Below are positions 19,161-26,618 of a stretch of DNA of 48,576 nt, one piece after another; the stretch's first letter is position 1, and every line of letters begins with the position of its first letter. Made by a program: the position numbers and the translations under genes. The stretch comes from Candidatus Omnitrophota bacterium (GTDB lineage: Bacteria; Omnitrophota; Gorgyraeia; Zapsychrales; Fredricksoniimonadaceae). Where the stretch lies: the NCBI GenBank assembly GCA_021731625.1, contig JAKFXC010000032.1, positions 1 to 48,576 on the forward strand, written 5' to 3'. Under the pieces are notes generated by a model, which was not told the DNA's origin, ran no database searches, and saw only the letters and a program-made list of their open reading frames with translations.

Positions 19161-19943
19161 TTACGTCCGCAGTTTGTATCCGATTTTAAACAAGTACACG
19201 GTGGCGAAGAAAAATAGGGTGGCCATGCCTAGCGCGATGGCGGCCGACTCCATGACAGGCATGTCGCTGATGCCGGTCATGCTGTAGCGGATGCCATTGA
19301 CTAAGTAGGACATGGGGTTAAAGTGCGAGATAATCAGCAGGGGTTTCGGGAGCATGGCCATGGGATGGAAAACGCCGCCTAAGAGGGCCAAGGGCACAAT
19401 AAAATAAATGTTCCACATCGACAGCATCCCAAAGTCTTCCGCCCATAAAGCAGCCATCATTCCGGCGCAGGAAAATATGACCGCGATCATCACCATGAAG
19501 TAGATGAGCACTAACGGGTGGACGATCGTGCTGGGCACAAAAAATAAAGACATCATCCACACCCCCAAACACACCACAACGCCCCGGACCACCCCGCCGG
19601 CGAGCAGGCCCAAGACCATTTCAATATACGACAGCGGCGAGAGCAAAATTTCCTGGATATGGTTGTGCCAACGCCCAATAAATAGCGAAGAAGAGGTGTT
19701 TTCATAAGCACTGGAAATCAAGTGCATGGCCATCAGCCCGGGCGTGATGAAATTTAAATACGGCATGCCGGTGATCGCCGCAAAGTCAATGCGGCTGCCG
19801 ATCGCCACCCCAAAAATGTACATAAACAGGGCGGAAGACACCAGCGGCGGGAAAATGGTCTGATTGGCCACCGAGAAGAAACGGTGGATTTCGCGTTTGG
19901 AAAGCGCTAGCACGCCAATGGGATTAGAAATTAAATGGATCAT
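19161..19943 (-). CDS. ABC-2 type transporter permease (YadH-like)
   Basis: A 260-residue permease with about six transmembrane helices and the ABC-2 pattern: FITPGLMAMHLISSAYENTSS, written as FITPGLMAMHLISSAYEN, then the coupling region FIGRWHNHIQEILLSPLSY, and LGGVFHPMAMLP. It resembles YadH/NodJ-type exporters. Its start follows the ATPase stop by one base. Substrate unknown; the best guess for this family is a lipid or polysaccharide-related export. Confidence 0.92.
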   Translation of the reverse strand: MIHLISNPIGVLALSKREIHRFFSVANQTIFPPLVSSALFMYIFGVAIGSRIDFAAITGMPYLNFITPGLMAMHLISSAYENTSSSLFIGRWHNHIQEILLSPLSYIEMVLGLLAGGVVRGVVVCLGVWMMSLFFVPSTIVHPLVLIYFMVMIAVIFSCAGMMAALWAEDFGMLSMWNIYFIVPLALLGGVFHPMAMLPKPLLIISHFNPMSYLVNGIRYSMTGISDMPVMESAAIALGMATLFFFATVYLFKIGYKLRT

Positions 19944-19944
19944 G

Positions 19945-20673
19945 CTATTCCGAGCTGGTGATTTCTAAGAATATTTCCTCCAGCGACTTGTCTTGCAAAA
20001 TCTCTTTCTTATCGCCGATTCGCACGATGCGGCCGCGGTTGATGATGCCGATCGTCTTGCACAATTTTTCCGCCTCTTCCATATAATGCGTGGTCAGGAA
20101 AATGGTCTTGCCTTCTTTATTAAGCTGCGCTAAATAATCCCAAATCAAAAATTTGAGTTCCAAGTCACAACCGGCCGTGGGCTCGTCCAAAATGAGGATT
20201 TCCGGATCGTGGATCAAGGCCCGGCATAAGAGCAGGCGTTTTTTCATGCCGCTGGAGAGGGCGCGGTGCTTGCAGTGCCGCTTGTCGGCCAGCTGAAATC
20301 GTTCCAAGAGGGCTGTGGCCCGGCGTCGGGCCTCCCAGGGAGGGATGCCGAAGTATTCCGCTTGGTAAATGAGCATCTGCAAAATGGACAGGAATGGGTC
20401 AAAATTGAATTCCTGGGCGCACAGACCAATCAACCTTCGGGAGTTTAAATATTCGTTGGTCACGTCATAGCCGAAGACATGCACGTCGCCGCTTTGGTAG
20501 TTGGACAATCCGGTGACCACATTGATGGTGGTGGTCTTTCCGGCGCCATTAGGCCCTAAAAAGGCAAAAAAATCGCCGCGTTTGACTTGGAACGACACCT
20601 GATCCAGGGCCTGGAATTTTTTGTAGAATTTACTGAGGCCCTTGATGGAGATGGCCACATCGGACTTGCGCAT
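19945..20673 (-). CDS. ABC transporter ATP-binding protein (YadG-like)
   Basis: A 242-residue nucleotide-binding subunit: Walker A G40-PNGAGKTT, signature LSSGM at 139-143, Walker B ILILDEP at 159-165, and the H-loop His196 in LTTHYMEE. It pairs with the downstream ABC-2 permease. Its ATG is 6 bases after the oxidoreductase stop, so dus, the oxidoreductase, this gene and the permease form one minus-strand operon. Confidence 0.96.
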   Translation of the reverse strand: MRKSDVAISIKGLSKFYKKFQALDQVSFQVKRGDFFAFLGPNGAGKTTTINVVTGLSNYQSGDVHVFGYDVTNEYLNSRRLIGLCAQEFNFDPFLSILQMLIYQAEYFGIPPWEARRRATALLERFQLADKRHCKHRALSSGMKKRLLLCRALIHDPEILILDEPTAGCDLELKFLIWDYLAQLNKEGKTIFLTTHYMEEAEKLCKTIGIINRGRIVRIGDKKEILQDKSLEEIFLEITSSE

Positions 20674-20679
20674 AACTTA

Positions 20680-22074
20680 TTATATCCGCACCAGATTCTT
20701 ATCCAAAGCAGTTTTTGCTTTTCGGGCCGCATTGCGGACAATCTCCGGCAGGGCCGGGTGAATATAGACCATGTTCAGCAAATCGTCTAAAGTGCCGTGC
20801 TTGTTCATAAAGGCGATGATCAGGTGGATCATGTCCGAGGCCTCGGGCCCGACGATGTGCCCGCCCAGAATGCGTTTGGTTGCCCGGTCAATGAGGATTT
20901 TGCAAAAGCCATGGTCCGACAATAAGGCCATGCCCATGGCAGAGTTTTTGTACCAATTGAGTCCCACCACGTAATCAATCCCGTCAGCTTTGAGTTGCGC
21001 TTCGGTCCTGCCCACGCCGGCGATTTGCGGGTGCGTAAATACCGCATGCGGGATGGGGGGGTAACCAATGGGGTGTCTGGCCTTGCCGCCCCAGAGATAA
21101 TCGAATAAATATTCGCCTTCAAAATTCACGCTATGACGGAAAAAATAATTGCCGATGCAATCTCCCAAGGCATAAACCCCTTCGACGCTGGTTTGCAGAT
21201 AGGGATCGGTCTTGATGAAATGCCCGGGTTCGAGCCGTTCAATGGCCGTGTTCTGCAAGGCCAGGGTATCGGCGTTGGACGTAATGCCAGCGGCAACCAG
21301 CAATGCCTCGGCGCTTAACTGGCAGAGCGTGCCGTTTTGGGTAAAATGCACGGTGAAGGTGCCATCGCGGTATTCCACCCGCGAAGGCACACTGCCCAGA
21401 CGCACGTCATGATGCTGTTCAAACACCCGGGTAAATTCAGCAGCGACTTCTTCATCTTCCGCCCGCAGTAGCCGGGAGCGGGCCAAGACATGCGTTTGCG
21501 TGCCCAACGCCCCGTACGCATGCCCCAATTCGCAGGCAATATAACCCCCGCCCAGAATAATCATGCTTTTGGGCAAATGGGTGTTGCGCAAAGCTTCCGT
21601 GGAAGTCATAAACGGCGTGCCGGCTAAGCCCGGAATGTCCGGAATTTGGGGCCGGGTACCGACGGCCAGGAAAATTTTGTCTGCGGTGATTGTTTCGCCG
21701 TTGATCTCCATCACTTTGTCTTGGACAAATTTGGCCTCCCCTACGTAGAGGGTGATATTGGGATGGTTGTTGTAACTATGCTCGATCTTGGCAGAATCCG
21801 CGTCGACAGTGGCACAGATGCGGGCAATCAAGTTGGCAAAGTTGACCCTAAATGCGGAGTTATTGAGGATGTCAAACCGGTGCGCTTCTTTGATGTGCAT
21901 GGCCACATCCGCCGGATGGATGAGCATTTTGGAAGGGATGCAGCCGCGATTTAAACAGGTGCCGCCCAGCTTGTCTTTTTCAATGACCGCCACCTTAAGG
22001 CCCACGGCCGCGGCCGGGGAAGAAATTTTTGCCGCGCCGCCGGACCCGACGGCAATCACATCAAATTTTTTCAT
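20680..22074 (-). CDS. Pyridine nucleotide-disulfide oxidoreductase, class I (dihydrolipoyl/mycothione reductase-like)
   Basis: A 464-residue FAD enzyme with the redox-active disulfide GGTCLNRGCIPSK (C40, C45), the NAD(P) motif ILGGGYIACELGHAYGALG, the second FAD motif VYALGDCIG and the interface dyad HPALPE (H439, E444). The N-terminal GSGGAAKIS departs slightly from the usual GxGxxG. The HPALPE form and overall look are closest to mycothione reductase-like and stand-alone dihydrolipoyl dehydrogenase-like enzymes; no 2-oxoacid dehydrogenase genes are nearby. Given the glutathione genes 3 kb away, a thiol-disulfide role (possibly glutathione) is worth testing but is inference. Its start overlaps the dus end by 14 bases. 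Confidence 0.85.
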   Translation of the reverse strand: MKKFDVIAVGSGGAAKISSPAAAVGLKVAVIEKDKLGGTCLNRGCIPSKMLIHPADVAMHIKEAHRFDILNNSAFRVNFANLIARICATVDADSAKIEHSYNNHPNITLYVGEAKFVQDKVMEINGETITADKIFLAVGTRPQIPDIPGLAGTPFMTSTEALRNTHLPKSMIILGGGYIACELGHAYGALGTQTHVLARSRLLRAEDEEVAAEFTRVFEQHHDVRLGSVPSRVEYRDGTFTVHFTQNGTLCQLSAEALLVAAGITSNADTLALQNTAIERLEPGHFIKTDPYLQTSVEGVYALGDCIGNYFFRHSVNFEGEYLFDYLWGGKARHPIGYPPIPHAVFTHPQIAGVGRTEAQLKADGIDYVVGLNWYKNSAMGMALLSDHGFCKILIDRATKRILGGHIVGPEASDMIHLIIAFMNKHGTLDDLLNMVYIHPALPEIVRNAARKAKTALDKNLVRI

Positions 22075-23032
22075 AAGCGGTCTCTAAATATTGCTGCAGA
22101 CGTTTGAGAACTTGCTCCAAATGCAGGCACTGCATAAGATCGCTGCGCACCGCCGCTATGTCCGGCAAGCCCCGCAAATATCCGGCATAATGTTTGCGGA
22201 AGGTCAGCACGCCGTATTTTTCCCCTTTATACTCGACGTTTAATTTTAAATGCTCGATGCACATTTGGATTTTTTCTTCTAACGTGGGATCCGGCATATG
22301 TGCCCCGGTGGCCAAATAATGTTTGGTCTGCCCAAAGATCCAAGGATTGGCAATGGCCCCGCGACCGATCATCACCCCGTCGCAGCCGGTCTCCAGCATG
22401 GCTTTGACATCCTCTGGCGTGGTGATGTCGCCGTTGCCGATGAGGGGGATAGAGACCGCTTTTTTTATTTTTTCCAGCCAGGACCAGTCGGCAAAACCAT
22501 TGTGGGCTTGCGAACGGGTACGGCAATGGAGCGTCAGCGCCTGGGCTCCGGCCGCTTCCACCATGCGGGCCACGTCGCAGATCACAATGCTGTTTTCATC
22601 CCAGCCCAAACGGGTCTTGACCGTCACCGGCAGCGTGGTGCCCTTCACGGTTGCCTTCACAATGGCCTCAAAAAGAGGCAGGTCACGCAACAGGCCGGCC
22701 CCTTCGTTGCGGGCCACATGGTTTTTGACCCAGCAGCCGCAATTGATGTCGATAAAATCGGGCCCCAGTTTCTCTATAATGGCAGCTGCTTCGCCCATAG
22801 CTTCCGGCCGGCCGCCAAAAATTTGTATGGCCACGGGCCGCTCCGCCTCAGCAATTTCGATTTTTTCCATGATGCGGGGGATTTCGCGCACAATGCCTTC
22901 GGAAGAAGTGAATTCCGTGTACACAATGTCGGCGCCCAGGCGTTTACATATTAAGCGGAAGGGGAGCTCGGTGACATCTTCCATCGGGGCCAGGCACAGC
23001 GGTTTGTCGATGTTAAGGTTGCCAATTTTCAT
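22061..23032 (-). CDS. tRNA-dihydrouridine synthase (Dus family)
   Basis: A 323-residue FMN-dependent enzyme reducing uridines in tRNA: LCLAPMEDVTELPFR, AIQIFGGRPEAM, the catalytic-Cys segment DINCGCWVKN, VTVKTRLGWDE, LTLHCRTRSQ, IGNGDITTPEDV and GVMIGRGAIANPWIF. The catalytic Cys is kept although the usual Pro after it is Trp. Closest to DusB-like proteins, but the subtype cannot be fixed by eye. First gene of a four-gene minus operon, read from an apparently leaderless promoter. Confidence 0.95.
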   Translation of the reverse strand: MKIGNLNIDKPLCLAPMEDVTELPFRLICKRLGADIVYTEFTSSEGIVREIPRIMEKIEIAEAERPVAIQIFGGRPEAMGEAAAIIEKLGPDFIDINCGCWVKNHVARNEGAGLLRDLPLFEAIVKATVKGTTLPVTVKTRLGWDENSIVICDVARMVEAAGAQALTLHCRTRSQAHNGFADWSWLEKIKKAVSIPLIGNGDITTPEDVKAMLETGCDGVMIGRGAIANPWIFGQTKHYLATGAHMPDPTLEEKIQMCIEHLKLNVEYKGEKYGVLTFRKHYAGYLRGLPDIAAVRSDLMQCLHLEQVLKRLQQYLETAYEKI

Positions 23033-23040
23033 AGACCGAT

Positions 23041-23068
23041 ATTATAACCAAATTTTTATTTTATGCAA
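23041..23068 (-). promoter_or_regulatory. Sigma-70-type promoter of dus, probably leaderless
   Basis: On the minus strand TTGCAT (23063-23068) and a consensus TATAAT (23041-23046) are 16 bases apart. The -10 box ends 8 bases before the dus ATG, so transcription should start at or next to the start codon. Confidence 0.65.
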
Positions 23069-23088
23069 TTGACGGTTTCCGGTTCCGC

Positions 23089-23116
23089 TTGAAATTTCTA
23101 GCGATTGGCCTATAAT
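23089..23116 (+). promoter_or_regulatory. Sigma-70-type promoter of the TrpD2-like operon, probably leaderless
   Basis: TTGAAA (23089-23094) and consensus TATAAT (23111-23116) with a 16-base spacer. The -10 box ends 10 bases before the ATG at 23127; there is no Shine-Dalgarno site. Back-to-back with the dus promoter, the two -35 boxes being 20 bases apart. Confidence 0.65.
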
Positions 23117-23126
23117 TAGAGTCCTT

Positions 23127-24362
23127 ATGAGCCTCCTTGTAAACACCCCAGAACCCGCGATCGTGCGGGGGATTAAAACCGTCGGCATCGGCAAGAAAGG
23201 CCGTAAGCCTTTGAGCGTGGCACTGGCCCAGGAAATTTTAGCGGATTTAAAAGGCCGGAAGGTCTCGGCCGCGGCCGAGGGGGCTTTTTATGCCGGATTA
23301 ATGGCCAAAGGCATCACCGCCGAGGAGGCCAGCTTGGGTGAGGCGCTCCAGCTGGAATCGATCACCAAAGGGGCACCGGAATTTGCCCGGGCGATGTGCC
23401 TGCGTTTAATGAACGGGCAGACCTTGGACACCGCAACGGCCCATCGTTTAGGTAAGTTTTTGTTGTCCGACGGGCCCGGCGATGGCGCCCGGGGATTTAT
23501 CGCCAGTTATTTACGGGTGCGTTATGAAACCGAGGATGAATATGCCGGCATTTGGCAGGCCATGCAGGAGACGATTGCTCCGGCGTTTCGCGGTCCCACG
23601 CCGCCGGGTGAACCCATTGTACAGATCGCGGAACCGTTCGACGGCAATGATCACTCTTATCTGGTGACCCCGGTGGTGGCGGATTTTGTGCAGCGCTTGG
23701 GGTTTCGGGCCATCCACATGGTCGGCCGCAACAGCGGGCCCAAACTGGTGTATAACCTTTTAGATGTGGCAGCGCATTTGCCGGGCACTTTTGCCGCCCG
23801 AAATCTCGACTTAAACTACGCCAAGCCGCGCCACGGCTGGTTTTTGCGGCAGGCAGAAGTTTCCCCGGCGCTGGACCGCTGGGTCTCCCTGCGGCATCAG
23901 ACCATCAAGCGTCCGTTTTTGGCCACGTTGGAGAAATTTATCAAGCCGGTCGATGCAGACATCATTGTGACTTCCGCGTTTCACCCGCCTTACGGCGAAA
24001 AAATGCTGGCCATTTCGGAACGCGCCGGGTTTGCCGGGGCCATGGTCATCCGCAACGGCATGGAGGGCAGCACGGCCTTTCCGCTTAAGCGTCCGGCCAA
24101 GATTTTGTTATCGGCCCGGCAGAACGGGGGCCGGTATCTGCGCCATGAAATCACCTTTGAGGCGGAGAGATTCCTGGGGACCATCGTCCCAGTGGAAGAA
24201 CAACGCAAGCCATTGACGGCCCAGAATAACGCCTATTTGATTAAGGAATACACCGCCCAAGGCCACAGCGGCGATCAATGGTTTGATTTAAGGGTCAAAG
24301 CGACCTGCGAAGGTTTTCGCCAAGGCCTGGGCTGGTTAACATCCGCTATGGAGAGAGGATAG
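23127..24362 (+). CDS. Anthranilate phosphoribosyltransferase-like protein (TrpD2/YbiB type)
   Basis: A 411-residue protein with the TrpD fold: an N-terminal helical domain (LSVALAQEILADLKGR, AEGAFYAGLMAKGITAEE) and the glycosyltransferase-3 domain with HSYLVTPVVADFVQRLGFRAI and a C-terminal half with GMEGSTAFPL. The GTGGD pyrophosphate loop of true TrpD is replaced by EPFDGNDHSY and no other trp gene is near. YbiB-type TrpD2 proteins have lost the enzymatic reaction and bind nucleic acids, so the biosynthetic name would probably be wrong here. First gene of the plus operon, 4 bases before htpX. Confidence 0.85.
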   Translation: MSLLVNTPEPAIVRGIKTVGIGKKGRKPLSVALAQEILADLKGRKVSAAAEGAFYAGLMAKGITAEEASLGEALQLESITKGAPEFARAMCLRLMNGQTLDTATAHRLGKFLLSDGPGDGARGFIASYLRVRYETEDEYAGIWQAMQETIAPAFRGPTPPGEPIVQIAEPFDGNDHSYLVTPVVADFVQRLGFRAIHMVGRNSGPKLVYNLLDVAAHLPGTFAARNLDLNYAKPRHGWFLRQAEVSPALDRWVSLRHQTIKRPFLATLEKFIKPVDADIIVTSAFHPPYGEKMLAISERAGFAGAMVIRNGMEGSTAFPLKRPAKILLSARQNGGRYLRHEITFEAERFLGTIVPVEEQRKPLTAQNNAYLIKEYTAQGHSGDQWFDLRVKATCEGFRQGLGWLTSAMERG

Positions 24363-24366
24363 GTTT

Positions 24367-25332
24367 ATGTCACTTCAATTACGCATGTACGCGCTCATTG
24401 GGGCGCTGTTTGCCATAGTTTACATGACGATTGTGATGATGGGCACCGCCTTGGGGGTTTATGATTTTTATTTTTATTTGCTCATTTCTGTAGGCCTGAT
24501 GTGGCTGCAATTTATGATGGGCCCCAAAATCATCGAATGGACCATGCAGCTGCGCTACATCACCCGGGCGGAAAACCCCAAACTTTACGGGATGGTTGAA
24601 GACTTGGCCAAACGGGGGAATTTGCCCATGCCCAAGGTGTGTGTGTCGTCTTCCCACGTACCCAATGCCTTTGCCTTTGGACGCAGCATCGGCGACGGCA
24701 GGGTCTGCGTCACCCAGGCCTTGATGAATCTACTCGACGACGATGAGTTAAGGGCCGTGCTTGGCCATGAGTTGGCCCACATTAAAAACCGCGACATGGT
24801 CACCATCACTTTGCTTTCCGTGGTGCCGATGATCTTGTACCGCTTGGCCTGGCATTTGATGTGGTCCGGAGGGGGCCGGCGCAGTGACCGGAACGGGTCC
24901 AACACGGCGATGGCCGGCCTGGTGGCCTTTTTCTTTTATTTTCTTACCAGTCTTCTGGTCATGTACGGGTCGCGTATCCGGGAATATTTTGCCGACAAGG
25001 GTTCCGTTGAGTTGGGCAATAAGCCTGCCGCCCTGGCCTCGGCCTTATACAAGCTGGTGTACGGCTCGGCCCGTCTGTCGGAGACCGCGGAACTCAAACA
25101 AGTGGAAGGCATGAAGGCGTTTTTTTTAAACGACCCGTCCAAAGCTCTTCATGAAATACGGGAATTGAAAGCGGTGGACACCGACCGCAGCGGCACGATT
25201 GACAGCAATGAGCTTTTTCGCTTGCGTAACAAGCGGTTGAACCTGTCCGCCGGGGAAAAATTGATGGAGCTCTTGAGCACGCATCCCAATATGCTCAAGC
25301 GGATCAAGCAGCTCTCGGAATTAAACGCGTAA
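24367..25332 (+). CDS. htpX: M48 membrane zinc metalloprotease HtpX-like, with an EF-hand loop
   Basis: A 321-residue integral membrane protease. Two N-terminal transmembrane segments (8-50), the zinc/catalytic motif H134-E-L-A-H138, GRVCVTQALMNLL before it, a second membrane hairpin (about 175-200) and SRIREYFADKGSVEL with the third zinc ligand Glu. Residues 271-282 read DTDRSGTIDSNE, an exact 12-position EF-hand calcium loop, which E. coli HtpX lacks. The C-terminal STHPNMLKRIKQL is typical of the family. It degrades misfolded membrane proteins; calcium control is an inference. GAGAGGAT precedes the ATG. Confidence 0.93.
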   Translation: MSLQLRMYALIGALFAIVYMTIVMMGTALGVYDFYFYLLISVGLMWLQFMMGPKIIEWTMQLRYITRAENPKLYGMVEDLAKRGNLPMPKVCVSSSHVPNAFAFGRSIGDGRVCVTQALMNLLDDDELRAVLGHELAHIKNRDMVTITLLSVVPMILYRLAWHLMWSGGGRRSDRNGSNTAMAGLVAFFFYFLTSLLVMYGSRIREYFADKGSVELGNKPAALASALYKLVYGSARLSETAELKQVEGMKAFFLNDPSKALHEIRELKAVDTDRSGTIDSNELFRLRNKRLNLSAGEKLMELLSTHPNMLKRIKQLSELNA

Positions 25333-25340
25333 CGAGGTTC

Positions 25341-26618
25341 ATGAAGACCGTTTCTTTTCATACGCTCGGCTGCCGCCTTAACCAATCGGAGACCGCCTCA
25401 TTGCAGAATGCGATGGAGGCCGACGGCTACCAGGTGGTGGATGCGATGCAACCTGCCGACCTTGTGGTCATCAACACCTGCACGGTGACCGCCGGGGGCG
25501 ATGCCGAAACCCGCCGGCTGGTACACAAAATCAATCGCCACAACCCCCTGGTCCGCATTGCCTTGGTGGGTTGCCAGGCCCAGATCCAAAAGGAGCAATT
25601 GGCGGCTTTGCCCAATGTGCGTTGGGTGGTCGGAAACCAACGCAAGATGGACTTGGCCCGCGTAATTGCGGAGCATCCTGATCCCGACCCGGCAGCGGTC
25701 ATTGCCCCCACGATTAAGAGGGCCCCTTTCACCATGCCGACCGCAGGTATGGACCGCCAGCACACCCGCGCCAGCATTAAAATCCAGGACGGCTGTGATT
25801 TCTTTTGTTCTTTTTGTGAAATCCCGTACGCCCGCGGCCGGGCCCGCAGCCGCATTTTCGAGGACCTGGTCCTGGAAGCCCGCGCCCTCGTCGCGGCCGG
25901 CCATAAGGAATTAATTGTGACCGGCATCAATATCGGCACATATGAGAATGAAGGCAAAACGCTGCTGGATGTGGTCTGGGCCCTGGAACGCCTGGAGGGG
26001 TTGGCGCGCATCCGCATTTCCTCCATTGAACCCACCACCATTCCCCAACCGTTGCTTGAGCGGATGGGGCAGGGCAAACTCTGCCGTTATTTGCATATTC
26101 CGGTCCAGAGCGCACATAACGACGTCCTTTACAAAATGAAACGCAAATATTCCATCGAAGAATTTAATGCCTTTATCCATGCCGCGGTGCGCAAGGTCCC
26201 CGGCCTTTGCATCGGCACCGATGTCATTGTTGGTTTCCCCGGCGAGACCGAGGCGCATTTTGAGTCCACCGTGGACATTTTGACAGAGGCCCCGGTGCAT
26301 TATCTGCATGTTTTTAGTTATTCGCCGCGCCAGTTGGCCCAGAGCCGGCTTCAAAAAACCTTGCCGGCGAACATCATTTCCCGCCGCAGTCAGATTTTGC
26401 GGGAACTGTCGCGGCGCAAACGCCGGATGTTTTATGAGTCGCTCCTTGGAACCATCCAGCCGGTATTGTGCGAAGAACATTCCCAAGGATTTTGGACAGG
26501 GTGGACGGACAATTACGCCCGCATCAGGATCAAGTCGGAAGCGGCCCTGCACAGGGTCCTGGTTCCGGTCCGGCTTGTGAAGGCGGAGGATCAATGTATC
26601 ATCGGAGAACGGGTGTGA
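25341..26618 (+). CDS. mtaB: tRNA (t6A37) methylthiotransferase, MtaB-like
   Basis: A 425-residue radical-SAM methylthiotransferase. The N-terminal UPF0004 domain starts HTLGCRLNQSE and has NTCTVT and GCQAQ cysteines; the radical-SAM cluster is C152-DFF-C156-SF-C159 followed by PYARGRARSR, then GTDVIVGFPGETEAHF and a C-terminal TRAM-like domain. HTLGC and CRLNQ with GCQ fit MtaB (2-methylthio-t6A) better than MiaB. GAGGT lies before the ATG. The 3' end overlaps the CPBP gene by 25 bases. Confidence 0.9.
   Translation: MKTVSFHTLGCRLNQSETASLQNAMEADGYQVVDAMQPADLVVINTCTVTAGGDAETRRLVHKINRHNPLVRIALVGCQAQIQKEQLAALPNVRWVVGNQRKMDLARVIAEHPDPDPAAVIAPTIKRAPFTMPTAGMDRQHTRASIKIQDGCDFFCSFCEIPYARGRARSRIFEDLVLEARALVAAGHKELIVTGINIGTYENEGKTLLDVVWALERLEGLARIRISSIEPTTIPQPLLERMGQGKLCRYLHIPVQSAHNDVLYKMKRKYSIEEFNAFIHAAVRKVPGLCIGTDVIVGFPGETEAHFESTVDILTEAPVHYLHVFSYSPRQLAQSRLQKTLPANIISRRSQILRELSRRKRRMFYESLLGTIQPVLCEEHSQGFWTGWTDNYARIRIKSEAALHRVLVPVRLVKAEDQCIIGERV

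Noticed and set aside
23127-24362. Calling the TrpD-like gene a tryptophan biosynthesis enzyme
   Set aside because: The GTGGD phosphoribosyl-diphosphate loop is missing and there are no other trp genes.
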